Of a DNA stretch of 64,000 nucleotides, positions 26,008 through 33,679 are shown piece after piece. Every line of letters begins with the position of its first letter. The first letter of the stretch is position 1. Source of the stretch: Paenibacillus ihumii (GTDB lineage Bacteria; Bacillota; Bacilli; Paenibacillales; Paenibacillaceae). The position numbers and the translations under genes are program-made. The notes under the pieces are model-generated. The model made no database searches, had not been told where the DNA came from, and saw nothing but the letters and a program-made list of their open reading frames with translations. The stretch is from assembly GCF_001403875.1 (NCBI RefSeq), contig NZ_LN884299.1, positions 3,162,117-3,226,116 of the forward strand, read 5' to 3'.

Positions 26008-27310
26008 CCTTCCTTTCCCTTTCTTCGCTGTAAAAGACCGGACCTATTGCCGCGCCGTTCGCGTAATTGATCACGGCGTCTTCCCCGGTATTTTTCGTAC
26101 GCAAAATGTGGCCGATATGCCGATTTCCAAACAGGTAGCAGCCCCACAAGAGGCTTGCCTGCTCTTCATAAACGACGCCCTGCTCATTCGCGACCACAAC
26201 AGGACCTAAGGAAGGGGCAACCCTCTCCTGGACGACGGCCCATGCCCCGTACGGCGCAGAGGATAAATAGGAATCGATATAGCTGCTCCACTCTTCCTCG
26301 GATGTCTTCCAGCCGCAGACGATGCCTGCTCCCCCGCATCCGTCCGCCGGCTTGATCAGCAGGCTCTCCCTGTTACGCAGGGCATACCCTTTATTCCCGA
26401 CCGTCAGCAGCCGGGTTTGCGGGATATGTAATCCGATCCATTCCATGTCCTCCGAAGAGAGGCCCGCTTGATAGGCGGGATCGGACAATAAGGCAAACAG
26501 CGCCTTGCTTCCGGCAATTCGGCAGGAGAGGCCCATAGGCATTTCTACCAGGCGCTTCTCCACCGCATCAAGTAGATGTTCAAATTCCGAAGGATCTCGC
26601 TGCAGGTCCTCCAGATCGAATAGCCGGTAAATGACATCGACCTTCTCGCCGCTCGCATATAGGCCATCCTGGCGAAGCTCAAGCTCCCTCGGCGTGCGCA
26701 CCATTGCCCGTATTCCGGTGATATCATGAAACCGTCCAGCGAGATCATCCAGCGTCGCCTGCATCGAGGGCATGGAGAAGTCGCTTTCGACAAAAGCCAC
26801 TAGCGGATTGGAGCGATTCGGCCGAACCGACCGGGCCGTGAGCCAGGCCCATTCCTTCAGCGTATCCAGCCATCCGGCCTCATGCTCGCGGACAGCGCTG
26901 TTTACTGAGGACAGCCGGAGCAGGAGCGAATGAAGGGAGGCTTCCAGCAGTCCGCCTACGCTGCTTCCCAGGTTTAATTCCAGCAGCTTCGGCACGCCGC
27001 AATCGTCATAAAGGTCGCTTCGTACCAGTACGTGCTGGCTGTCCAGACGGGGACAGGCTTGAACCCAGCGCAGCACCGCGTCCGAATAACCTAGCCAGCG
27101 GGCGGCGCGTACCATATCTCCGCCGAACAACCGCTCGACGGTTAAACCGATCAGGTTCAGCAGCTTCTTCGTCGCATCGGCTTCCTGCTTCATTTGTGCA
27201 GCGTCCCGGATTTGCGGCGAAATTATGAGCCGCGGTTTATTGGCCAATGCTTGCCCAGCCCGGTTAAACATTTCTTCTACTTCGTTCGCCGTTGGAAGAA
27301 TCGGTTTCAT
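25973..27310 (-). CDS. Diverged (permuted-type) ATP-grasp protein, first gene of the cluster
   Basis: 445 residues. Blocks include VPKLLELNLGSSVGGLLE, VRTPRELELRQDGLYASGEKVDVIYRLFD, ESLLIKPADGCGGAGIVCG (nucleotide-binding Lys and Gly loop) and WAVVQERVAPSL. The order matches circularly permuted ATP-grasp proteins and the paralogue at 19773-21227. A ligation role is inferred. It has the strongest RBS of the operon (TTGGAGGAAACTGATG) and a long AT-rich upstream region, so it is probably the first cistron. Confidence 0.82.
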   Translation of the reverse strand: MKPILPTANEVEEMFNRAGQALANKPRLIISPQIRDAAQMKQEADATKKLLNLIGLTVERLFGGDMVRAARWLGYSDAVLRWVQACPRLDSQHVLVRSDLYDDCGVPKLLELNLGSSVGGLLEASLHSLLLRLSSVNSAVREHEAGWLDTLKEWAWLTARSVRPNRSNPLVAFVESDFSMPSMQATLDDLAGRFHDITGIRAMVRTPRELELRQDGLYASGEKVDVIYRLFDLEDLQRDPSEFEHLLDAVEKRLVEMPMGLSCRIAGSKALFALLSDPAYQAGLSSEDMEWIGLHIPQTRLLTVGNKGYALRNRESLLIKPADGCGGAGIVCGWKTSEEEWSSYIDSYLSSAPYGAWAVVQERVAPSLGPVVVANEQGVVYEEQASLLWGCYLFGNRHIGHILRTKNTGEDAVINYANGAAIGPVFYSEERERKDAREIDPHFMP

Positions 27311-27483
27311 CAGTTTCCTCCAATCTTGGATTGATATTGAGCTATATCAACAACCAATTTCATTCAAATTATCCATTAGATGTATTAAATATATCACACT
27401 AAAATGTAAAATGTTGTTATTTTTTGTATTTTTTAAAAATTTTATTTTATTTTTAAGATTCGTAGATAAGGAGAATAAAATAG
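27311..27483 (-). promoter_or_regulatory. AT-rich upstream region of the biosynthetic cluster
   Basis: Very A/T-rich stretch with runs of T and A upstream of the first cluster gene. A promoter must lie here if the operon starts at 27310, but several TATA-like hexamers (for example TATATT near 27383-27396) have no well-spaced -35, so I do not assign one. No riboswitch or clear operator palindrome was recognised. Confidence 0.4.
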
Positions 27484-27532
27484 AAAAGCAGTGCTTTGAA
27501 AGAGACATAGCCTCTTTTCAAAAGCACTGCTT
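27484..27532 (-). terminator. Rho-independent terminator of the phzF-like gene
   Basis: A stem of about 19 bp with small bulges (AAGCAGTGCTTT...AAAGCACTGCTT) followed on the minus strand by TTTTCTATTTTATT. It insulates the PhzF-like gene from the biosynthetic cluster. Confidence 0.85.
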
Positions 27533-27560
27533 CAGTTCTTCATAATGATCAGATTATCCG

Positions 27561-28406
27561 CTATATCAAATGCAGAACGGAGCCGCCAATTTCCACGTTT
27601 TCCTCTTTGACCTCCACGCGGATTTCACTTTCAGCACCGACATGCTTGCCCTGGCGGATTGCATATGCGGCCGGCCCTCCCTCCCGGTACAGGAGGTCGG
27701 CAAGCGCCCCTGCCGCCACACCGGTCGCAGCATCCTCCGCAATGCCGAACAAGGGATTAAAGCCGCGGGCATGGATGCAGGCAGCCGCAGAATCCGGCCC
27801 CTTCCCGGTCGGCTCTGGATAGGCATAAGCGTATACCCCGTTTATACGGTGCTTTTCGCTCCAGTCCTTGATTTTCTCGAAATCAGGGGCCATTCCATCC
27901 AGGACGCTGAAGTGACGCAGCGGAACCAGCAATTTAGGCGAGCCTATGCTGGCCGCGCAAAAAGGAGCATCCTTGGAAATATCCTCAGGCTCCACCCCCA
28001 GCATATGCGCAGCTTCGATCTTATCCGGGGCCAAATCCAGACGGCGCGCCCGTTCCGTCCGAAAATAATAATGACCCTGCGGAGATTTGCGAATATCAAT
28101 GGGCGTACCTGTTCCGGAGGAAGCGTGTATGCGGTTCCGCTCGCATTGCTGCAGCATAAAAGCGCCTGCGGCCAGAGTCCCGTGCCCACAGAATGCCATT
28201 TCCTTCTCCTTTGAGAAATACCGCAGGACAGCGTCCCTCTCTTGACCGCTGCTCCATTGCACGAATACCGTTACAGGCGCGCCGGAGCCCCTCGCTATTT
28301 CCAGCAGCTCTTCATCATGTTCTCCGTTATGCTGGACAACAGCCGCCGCATTTCCTTGGCTGAGATCATCGGTAAACACTTTGTATACCTTAATAACCTG
28401 CGTCAT
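27561..28406 (-). CDS. PhzF-family isomerase-like protein
   Basis: About 281 residues with the diaminopimelate-epimerase fold of PhzF proteins: KVYKVFTDDLSQGNAAAVV at the N-terminus (conserved QGN), FCGHGTLAAGAF and EDAATGVAAGALADLL (the Asp-Ala-Ala-Thr-Gly loop). Most members have unknown substrates. The start ATG 28406 follows GAGGGGGC; a longer frame to 28472 would overlap the promoter. The gene has its own promoter and terminator, so despite the strand it is probably not part of the neighbouring cluster. Confidence 0.85.
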   Translation of the reverse strand: MTQVIKVYKVFTDDLSQGNAAAVVQHNGEHDEELLEIARGSGAPVTVFVQWSSGQERDAVLRYFSKEKEMAFCGHGTLAAGAFMLQQCERNRIHASSGTGTPIDIRKSPQGHYYFRTERARRLDLAPDKIEAAHMLGVEPEDISKDAPFCAASIGSPKLLVPLRHFSVLDGMAPDFEKIKDWSEKHRINGVYAYAYPEPTGKGPDSAAACIHARGFNPLFGIAEDAATGVAAGALADLLYREGGPAAYAIRQGKHVGAESEIRVEVKEENVEIGGSVLHLI

Positions 28407-28444
28407 ACAGCTAGCCCCCTCACCAACAAAGCTATCGTAGTTCA

Positions 28445-28472
28445 ATACTACCTCGTCTGCCTCCCATGTCAA
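28445..28472 (-). promoter_or_regulatory. Sigma-A-type promoter of the phzF-like gene
   Basis: Minus strand TTGACA (28467-28472) and TAGTAT (28445-28450) with a 16-base spacer, about 40 bases before the start codon. Confidence 0.6.
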
Positions 28473-28563
28473 CCTGTTTTTTCCATTTCCAAAAAAACAG
28501 CTGTACCGTATTTAGTGCAATTCTTCTTGCGACTAGAGATGGGTCCATCTCCGCCGTAAGCGC

Positions 28564-28594
28564 AAAAGGGCTGGATCGCTAAACGATCCAGCCC
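28564..28594 (-). terminator. Terminator of dps
   Basis: GGGCTGGATCG stem with a short loop and TTTT on the minus strand, 27 bases after the dps stop. Confidence 0.85.
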
Positions 28595-28620
28595 CCGATA
28601 TCCATTGCAAGCGTAATAGC

Positions 28621-29094
28621 CTATCCCAAATAGGAGCGAAGCATCCACATATGCTTCTCCAAATCCCCCTTAAAGCCGGTCAATAAATCCGCTGTCGCTT
28701 CATCGCCTGCTTGGTCGGCAAGCTCAATGCCTTCCTGGAACGATTCAGACAAGGTCGCGAAATCCTCTATCAGCGTCTGAACCATAGCCCGCTCATCCTC
28801 CTTGCCTGTGGCCTCCTGAATCGTGGCGATTTCCAGATACTCCTTCATCGTAGCAGCCGGGCTGCCTTTAATTGTGAGGAGACGCTCTGCTACGGCATCC
28901 ATTTTCTCCGTAACCTCATCGTAGAGCTCTTCAAATTTAACATGCAGCGTGAAGAAGTTCTCCCCTTTCACATACCAATGGTAATTGTGTATCTTAACAT
29001 ACAGCACGTTAAGGTTAGCGACCTGCTCGTTCAGAACCTGCTCCAAACTTGTTTTGCCCGTCTTGCTTGCAGACTTTGAATCAGCCTTAGCCAT
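28621..29094 (-). CDS. dps: Dps-family ferritin-like DNA-protection protein
   Basis: About 157 residues. The Dps ferroxidase residues are visible: HNYHWYVKGENFFTLHVKFEELYDEV (His, His, Asp-type ligand helix) and MDAVAERLL. Dps dodecamers oxidise and store iron with peroxide and protect DNA. The Lys/Ser-rich N-terminus (AKADSKSASKTGKTS) may bind DNA. The start ATG 29094 follows GAGGGATT; a longer frame to 29154 would run through the promoter. Confidence 0.93.
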   Translation of the reverse strand: MAKADSKSASKTGKTSLEQVLNEQVANLNVLYVKIHNYHWYVKGENFFTLHVKFEELYDEVTEKMDAVAERLLTIKGSPAATMKEYLEIATIQEATGKEDERAMVQTLIEDFATLSESFQEGIELADQAGDEATADLLTGFKGDLEKHMWMLRSYLG

Positions 29095-29114
29095 AATGAA
29101 ATCCCTCATTTCTT

Positions 29115-29149
29115 TCGTAATAATTATATGTTCACCCCAGAGCATGCAA
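29115..29149 (-). promoter_or_regulatory. dps promoter overlapped by a PerR-like box
   Basis: Minus strand TTGCAT (29144-29149), 15-base spacer, TATAAT (29123-29128). The sequence ATATAATTATTACGA (29115-29129) matches 12 of 15 positions of the Bacillus PerR box TTATAATNATTATAA and covers the -10. Peroxide control of dps by PerR is known in Bacillus; here it is inferred. Confidence 0.6.
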
Positions 29150-29321
29150 ATCATGCCTGAAATGAATGCAAGTTATACACCGGGCACCAGCACCCATATT
29201 ATTATGTTACCCGACCGGAGTTTTTACGAAACAACATACATCACTACAGCCTCTATTAAAAAAGTAATGCTAATATCATACTTTTCCGATATACTAACTT
29301 TAAACTAATTATAAATGAAGT

Positions 29322-29343
29322 TTTCTATATTTAAATATAGAAA
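29322..29343. promoter_or_regulatory. Perfect 22-bp palindrome upstream of mtnK
   Basis: Half-site TTTCTATATTT followed directly by its complement, ending 36 bases before the mtnK ATG. It could be an operator for a dimeric repressor. I found no S-box (SAM riboswitch) core in 29155-29379, the element that controls mtnKA in B. subtilis. Otherwise this intergenic stretch is AT-rich without features I recognise. Confidence 0.55.
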
Positions 29344-29379
29344 CAATTACAAAAACAATTTATTCGGAGGTGCCTTATC

Positions 29380-30603
29380 ATGTCCGCCTATCATCCCTTT
29401 TCCTTAGAAGACGCTATCGCCTATGCTAGGTCGATTCCCGGCTTCTTCGCGGCCGATGCCGCCCTTACCTGCGAAGAAATCGGGGATGGCAATTTGAATC
29501 TGGTGTTCAGGATTGCCGACCCCAAGCAAAAGAAGAGCCTGATCATCAAGCAAGCTCTGCCTTATGCCAAGGTTGTCGGCGAATCCTGGCCGCTCAGCCT
29601 CGACCGCGCCCGCATTGAACGGGAAGCGCTGATCATCCAGCATCAGCTCTGCCCGGAGCTGGTGCCCGCCGTCTACGGGGGCGACGACGAGCTGGCGGTC
29701 ACGGTCATGGAGGATCTGTCCGGTTATACGATCATGCGCCAAGGCTTGATCCAAGGCAGCACGTATGAGCGCTTTGCAGAGCATATCGGCAGCTTTATCG
29801 CCACGACTCTGTTCTATACCTCCGATCTTGGCATGAACCAGCAGGAGAAGAAGCTGCAATCGTCCAGATTCATCAACCCCGATCTATGCAAAATCACCGA
29901 GGATTTAATCTTTGAAGATCCTTACCGGGATGCCGAGAATAACAATTTTACCGAGGACATCCGGGAGGAAGCCGAGAAGCTGTGGCATGACCAGGCTCTT
30001 CATCTCGAGGTCGCCTTGCTCAGAGAGAAGTTTCTGACGCATGGGGAGGCGCTGCTGCACGGCGATCTTCACACCGGAAGCATCTTCGTCACGGCCGATT
30101 CGACCAAAATCATCGATCCCGAATTTGCTTATTATGGGCCGATGGGCTTCGATATCGGAGCGGTTATCGCAAATCTATTGCTGAACTATGCCGCACAGCC
30201 AGGCTGGAGCAGCAGCAACGATATTCTTGAAGAGCGCCAGGCATGGCTGCTTACGACGATTGTCGGCGTATGGAACCATTTCGAGCAGCATTTCCGCCGG
30301 CTATGGGACGCCAACGGCATCGATATGATGTCGAAGACACCCGGCTATCAGGATCTCTACCTCAAAAAAGTACTGAAGGACGCCATCGGATTTGCAGGCT
30401 GCAAGGTGATTCGCAGAATCGTCGGCTTATCCCATGTTGCGGACGTTGACACAATCGCAGACGAACGTTCCCGCCGCCAAGCCAAGATCACGGCGCTGGA
30501 GATCGGCAAGCAGCTGGTAAAAGGCGGAAGATCCGCATCCTCCATCACCGAAGTCATCGCATGGGCCAAAGCTGCAGCAGCCAAGGAGGGTGCTAACGTA
30601 TGA
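29380..30603 (+). CDS. mtnK: 5-methylthioribose kinase MtnK
   Basis: 407 residues, APH-like kinase fold. EIGDGNLNLVFRI resembles the Gly-rich loop, LLHGDLHTGSIFV carries the catalytic Asp and IIDPEFAYYGPMGFDIGAVI the metal-binding Asp. It phosphorylates 5-methylthioribose in the methionine salvage pathway. RBS CGGAGGTG precedes ATG 29380. The stop overlaps the mtnA start (ATGA), so kinase and isomerase are co-translated. Confidence 0.97.
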   Translation: MSAYHPFSLEDAIAYARSIPGFFAADAALTCEEIGDGNLNLVFRIADPKQKKSLIIKQALPYAKVVGESWPLSLDRARIEREALIIQHQLCPELVPAVYGGDDELAVTVMEDLSGYTIMRQGLIQGSTYERFAEHIGSFIATTLFYTSDLGMNQQEKKLQSSRFINPDLCKITEDLIFEDPYRDAENNNFTEDIREEAEKLWHDQALHLEVALLREKFLTHGEALLHGDLHTGSIFVTADSTKIIDPEFAYYGPMGFDIGAVIANLLLNYAAQPGWSSSNDILEERQAWLLTTIVGVWNHFEQHFRRLWDANGIDMMSKTPGYQDLYLKKVLKDAIGFAGCKVIRRIVGLSHVADVDTIADERSRRQAKITALEIGKQLVKGGRSASSITEVIAWAKAAAAKEGANV

Positions 30604-31721
30604 GTGGGCGAAGCAGCAGAAATACCGGACCAACACGAATAGAGGGGCGTCAAGAACCTCTTCTTAGCCTCCGCTGGAGTGAAGGCAAGCTCCTGATGCT
30701 TGATCAGCGGCTGCTGCCGGAAGAAATCGTATTCCTGGAGTTAACGGCTCCCGAGGAGGTATGGGAGGGCATTCATGCCATGAAAGTGCGCGGAGCCCCT
30801 GCCATCGGCATAGCCGCCGCTTACGGCGTCGTGCTGGGAGCGAACTCCTATCAGGGAGACGAAGACAGATGGCTGGAGCATGTGCTGTCTACCGCCGAGT
30901 ACTTGGCAACCTCGCGCCCGACGGCAGTTAACCTGTTCTGGGCGCTTGACCGAATGAAGGAGCGGGCGGAGCAGCTTGCAGCGGCTCAGCACAGCCGTGA
31001 GCTGCGCGACGAGGGCTTGCTCGCCGAGGCGATAGCGATTCATCGCGAAGATGAAGAGGTATGCCGGAAAATCGGGGAGCATGCGCTTCCCCTGTTTACT
31101 TCAGGCATGGGGGTCTTGACCCACTGCAACGCCGGGGGACTCGCTACCGCGAGATACGGAACGGCTCTAGCGCCGTTCTATCTCGCACAGGAGCAGGGCA
31201 TTGAATTGAAAATCTACGCTGACGAGACCAGACCAGTCCTCCAGGGAGCAAGGCTGACCGCATTCGAGCTGCAGCAGGCGGGAATCGATGTAACCCTCCT
31301 CTGCGACAATATGGCCGGACTCGTCATGTCCAAGGGCTGGATCGATGCTGTCATCGTAGGGACGGACCGGATTGCCGCCAACGGAGATGTCGCGAACAAA
31401 ATCGGGACTTATAGCCTAGCCGTCCTGGCCAAGGCGCATAATATTCCTTTTTATGTCGCGTCCCCGCTCTCGACGATCGATCTGGGTACTGAAAGCGGCG
31501 AGCTCATCCCGATTGAAGAACGGGCCGAGCATGAAGTGACGGAAGGGTTCGGTAAACGAACTGCCCCCGCCGGCATCAAAGTGTACAATCCTTCATTTGA
31601 CGTCACACCGAATCATCTGGTTACGGCCATCATTACAGAGAAAGGCATTGTCAAACCGCCATTCCGGGATCATTTGGCAGCCCTCTTCAATGACAAGGAC
31701 GATTCCCTAAAATCGTTCTAA
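30600..31721 (+). CDS. mtnA: Methylthioribose-1-phosphate isomerase MtnA
   Basis: 373 residues, eIF2B-like fold. Motifs: MKVRGAPAIGIAAAYG, LTHCNAGGLATARYGTAL (catalytic Cys), DETRPVLQGARLTAFEL and VGTDRIAANGDVANKIGTY (catalytic Asp). It converts methylthioribose-1-phosphate to methylthioribulose-1-phosphate, the step after MtnK. The N-terminal 20 residues are polar and may be a slightly over-long start, but ATG 30600 has the coupling overlap. Later salvage genes are not in this window. Confidence 0.97.
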   Translation: MSGRSSRNTGPTRIEGRQEPLLSLRWSEGKLLMLDQRLLPEEIVFLELTAPEEVWEGIHAMKVRGAPAIGIAAAYGVVLGANSYQGDEDRWLEHVLSTAEYLATSRPTAVNLFWALDRMKERAEQLAAAQHSRELRDEGLLAEAIAIHREDEEVCRKIGEHALPLFTSGMGVLTHCNAGGLATARYGTALAPFYLAQEQGIELKIYADETRPVLQGARLTAFELQQAGIDVTLLCDNMAGLVMSKGWIDAVIVGTDRIAANGDVANKIGTYSLAVLAKAHNIPFYVASPLSTIDLGTESGELIPIEERAEHEVTEGFGKRTAPAGIKVYNPSFDVTPNHLVTAIITEKGIVKPPFRDHLAALFNDKDDSLKSF

Positions 31722-31884
31722 TTGATACGGTTTTTCACACCTTTTGGTATATTCAAAAAAAAAGTATCAAAATGAATCATTAGGACTATGATTGTCCCGC
31801 GAGCGGTGCTATGATTAATGGGTGATTTTATGAATACCTGACATCTTAGGGCAACGATACTCAACATGCATTTCTGGGGGACTT

Positions 31885-32493
31885 ATGGATAATCAAACGA
31901 ATAATGATCATGAACAATTAGGGTATTTATTTAACGTGGAGATTCTGGTCAAAGGCAAGTCCAACGCTGCCGCGCTTCAATCCTTGCTGCAGGTGCTCAA
32001 CAGCGGTGAACCAATTATCGACTACCGGATCAACTCAGGGATTGAGCTTGGCCAAATCATAGAATCGCTTCTAGCCACTAAGAAGCAATCCATAATCTCC
32101 GGATCCTATAATCGGCTTTCGATGAAGGCGCCGGGCAAGCCCGAAGCTCCCGGCAAGCCTAAAGACAGAACCGGCAATATAACGCCTGACATAACAACCG
32201 ACAAAACTACTGATAAAACGAAGGCTCCTGATAAAGCCGAACTGTCGCCGAATGTGGAAGACCGTTTCGCCGCCGTCGCCATGAGCGGAAATTTCCAGGA
32301 TTGGATTCAAAGATATATTTCCGAGAATCGGCTGGTTCGGATCTTGATCAATCGCAATGGAGAACGCACAAGCATTCCGTGCCGCATTCTGAATTTCCAA
32401 TCGGAAACCTACGCCATCAATGTCTATCACGTCGACGAGAAGCAGGTATACACTTTTATGCTGAGCGAAGTCATTGATTTCATCGATACGTAG
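31885..32493 (+). CDS. Two-part protein of unknown function with Sm-like C-terminus
   Basis: 202 residues. An alpha-beta N-terminal domain (about 1-75; ends IESLLATKKQSII), a low-complexity Pro/Lys/Thr linker with short repeats (APGKPEAPGKPK, TTDKTTDKTK; 80-125) and a beta-rich C-terminal domain of about 70 residues (VRILINRNGERTSIPCRILNFQSETYAINVYH). The last domain has the strand pattern of Hfq/Sm-like folds, but this is only pattern resemblance. No family recognised. Start ATG 31885 follows TGGGGG. Confidence 0.65.
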   Translation: MDNQTNNDHEQLGYLFNVEILVKGKSNAAALQSLLQVLNSGEPIIDYRINSGIELGQIIESLLATKKQSIISGSYNRLSMKAPGKPEAPGKPKDRTGNITPDITTDKTTDKTKAPDKAELSPNVEDRFAAVAMSGNFQDWIQRYISENRLVRILINRNGERTSIPCRILNFQSETYAINVYHVDEKQVYTFMLSEVIDFIDT

Positions 32494-32527
32494 AATCCAA
32501 GCACTGGGCTCGCTCCAAAACGAAAAC

Positions 32528-32564
32528 AAATGCTGCGCTGTCCTTTCCGGATAGCGCAGCATTT
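32528..32564. terminator. Bidirectional hairpin terminator
   Basis: 12-bp stem AAATGCTGCGCT/AGCGCAGCATTT between convergent genes; followed by short T-rich tails on both strands. Confidence 0.7.
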
Positions 32565-32580
32565 CGATTTCACGGTCCTG

Positions 32581-32967
32581 TTACTTTTTTCCTGTCCCGG
32601 CAGCCCCCCACGCAGACAGCGCGAGCAGCAGCCAGCCTGCAATGAAGGATACCCCGCCTAGCGGAGTGACCGGACCAAGCCATTTCCATCCCGCTACCGC
32701 CAGCAAATACAGACTGCCCGAGAATAGAATGATCCCGATCAGAAACAGCCATGCCGACCAGCGCAGCTTGCCGCTGTCGCCCCATACACCGGCTGCGAGC
32801 GCAGCAAGAATTATTCCCAAGCCATGAATCATATGATATTGAACCCCAGTCTTATACGTCTCAATCGAATCTCCGATGACCGGCTCCAGCACATGAGCTC
32901 CGAAGGCTCCGAGCGCCACGGCCGCCAGCATTACAATTGCGCCGATCCCGGCTATCGTTCGCTGCAT
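32581..32967 (-). CDS. DUF423 membrane protein (YwdK-like)
   Basis: 128 residues, four transmembrane segments. N-terminal AIVMLAAVALGAFGAHVLEP and the central GVQYHMIHGLGIIL motif are typical of the DUF423 family; VTPLGGVSFIAGWLLLAL closes the protein. Function unknown in the family. A single gene with its own terminator. Confidence 0.92.
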   Translation of the reverse strand: MQRTIAGIGAIVMLAAVALGAFGAHVLEPVIGDSIETYKTGVQYHMIHGLGIILAALAAGVWGDSGKLRWSAWLFLIGIILFSGSLYLLAVAGWKWLGPVTPLGGVSFIAGWLLLALSAWGAAGTGKK

Positions 32968-33138
32968 ACCTTATCCCTCCTCACAAAAAATCACGATTTA
33001 CCTGCTATCTATCATAACTCAGACGGCTGCGCCTTTGCCAGAACTGGCACGAAATGAATTTTTTTCTTGATTTTTTAACGAATCTGTGGAAGATTATACG
33101 TTAACGTACCAAATTTCTACAAAGGAGCTTGATTATTA

Positions 33139-33552
33139 ATGAATTATGAACCTGGGGCTCAACCAAGCCCTAACCAAGCTTATGCCGCATCGGCCCAGCC
33201 TTTGGCCCCTCTGAAGCATTCCGGGCTCGGTATCGCCTCATTCGTTATGAGCATCATTGCGGTAATCGGCTATTTCGCAGCTTTCTTTATGATCATTGCT
33301 GCCATCGGCCAGGCCGTTCAAAACCCGGCCTACATCGAGCAGAGCCTCATGGAAGATCCTGCGGCAATCCTTGGCATCCTAGCGTTATTCGGAGCAGCCA
33401 TTATCAATTTGATCGCTCTTATTCTAGGAATCATCGGACTTGTAATTAAAAACCGCAAAAAAGTATTCGCCATCATCGGAACCATTCTTTCCGCGCTGTC
33501 CTTGCTCATGATTGTTTTCTTCTACATCATCGGCACTCTGCAGCAAGTATAA
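33139..33552 (+). CDS. DUF4190-like small membrane protein
   Basis: 137 residues. A polar Pro/Gln/Ala N-terminus (1-28) precedes three hydrophobic segments (about 32-55, 75-100, 110-132), with the SGLGIASFVMSIIAV opening typical of DUF4190-type proteins. Function unknown. RBS AAAGGAG at about 33120 with a slightly long spacing to ATG 33139. Confidence 0.7.
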   Translation: MNYEPGAQPSPNQAYAASAQPLAPLKHSGLGIASFVMSIIAVIGYFAAFFMIIAAIGQAVQNPAYIEQSLMEDPAAILGILALFGAAIINLIALILGIIGLVIKNRKKVFAIIGTILSALSLLMIVFFYIIGTLQQV

Positions 33553-33565
33553 GTCCATAAGTCCG

Positions 33566-33614
33566 TTGCCCCCACGTTAGCCTGAACGAAGTTATCGTGG
33601 GGGCAATTTATTTG
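33566..33614 (+). terminator. Rho-independent terminator
   Basis: 11-bp stem TTGCCCCCACG/CGTGGGGGCAA followed by TTTATTTG. Confidence 0.85.
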
Positions 33615-33679
33615 AGATGTTAAACCCTCGGGCTTTTTGATAAAATAAAGCTGGACTATCTGAATTTAAGGAGATACTT

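Larger units (their letters stand above)
16561..27310 (-). other. Ten-gene ATP-grasp biosynthetic gene cluster
   Basis: Ten minus-strand genes with gaps from -35 to about 90 bases, read in the order ATP-grasp (permuted), ATP-grasp (RimK-like), diiron-type oxygenase, 4-hydroxy-2-oxoacid-aldolase-like, C45 acyltransferase-like, class IV aminotransferase, ATP-grasp (permuted), RraA-like aldolase, ATP-grasp (classical), MFS exporter. Several pairs overlap and are likely translationally coupled. The set lacks NRPS, PKS or RiPP precursor genes that I can see. The inferred logic is: carbon-carbon bond formation to a 2-oxo acid, transamination to an uncommon amino acid, oxidation, ATP-dependent amide ligation, acyl or amide processing, export. 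No product is known to me. Confidence 0.75.

Noticed and set aside
27561..28406. PhzF-like gene as an eleventh member of the biosynthetic cluster
   Set aside because: It has its own promoter and a strong terminator before the cluster's AT-rich promoter region, so it is probably independent.
29155..29379. SAM riboswitch before mtnK
   Set aside because: Expected from B. subtilis, but I could not find the conserved S-box core or a following terminator/antiterminator pair.
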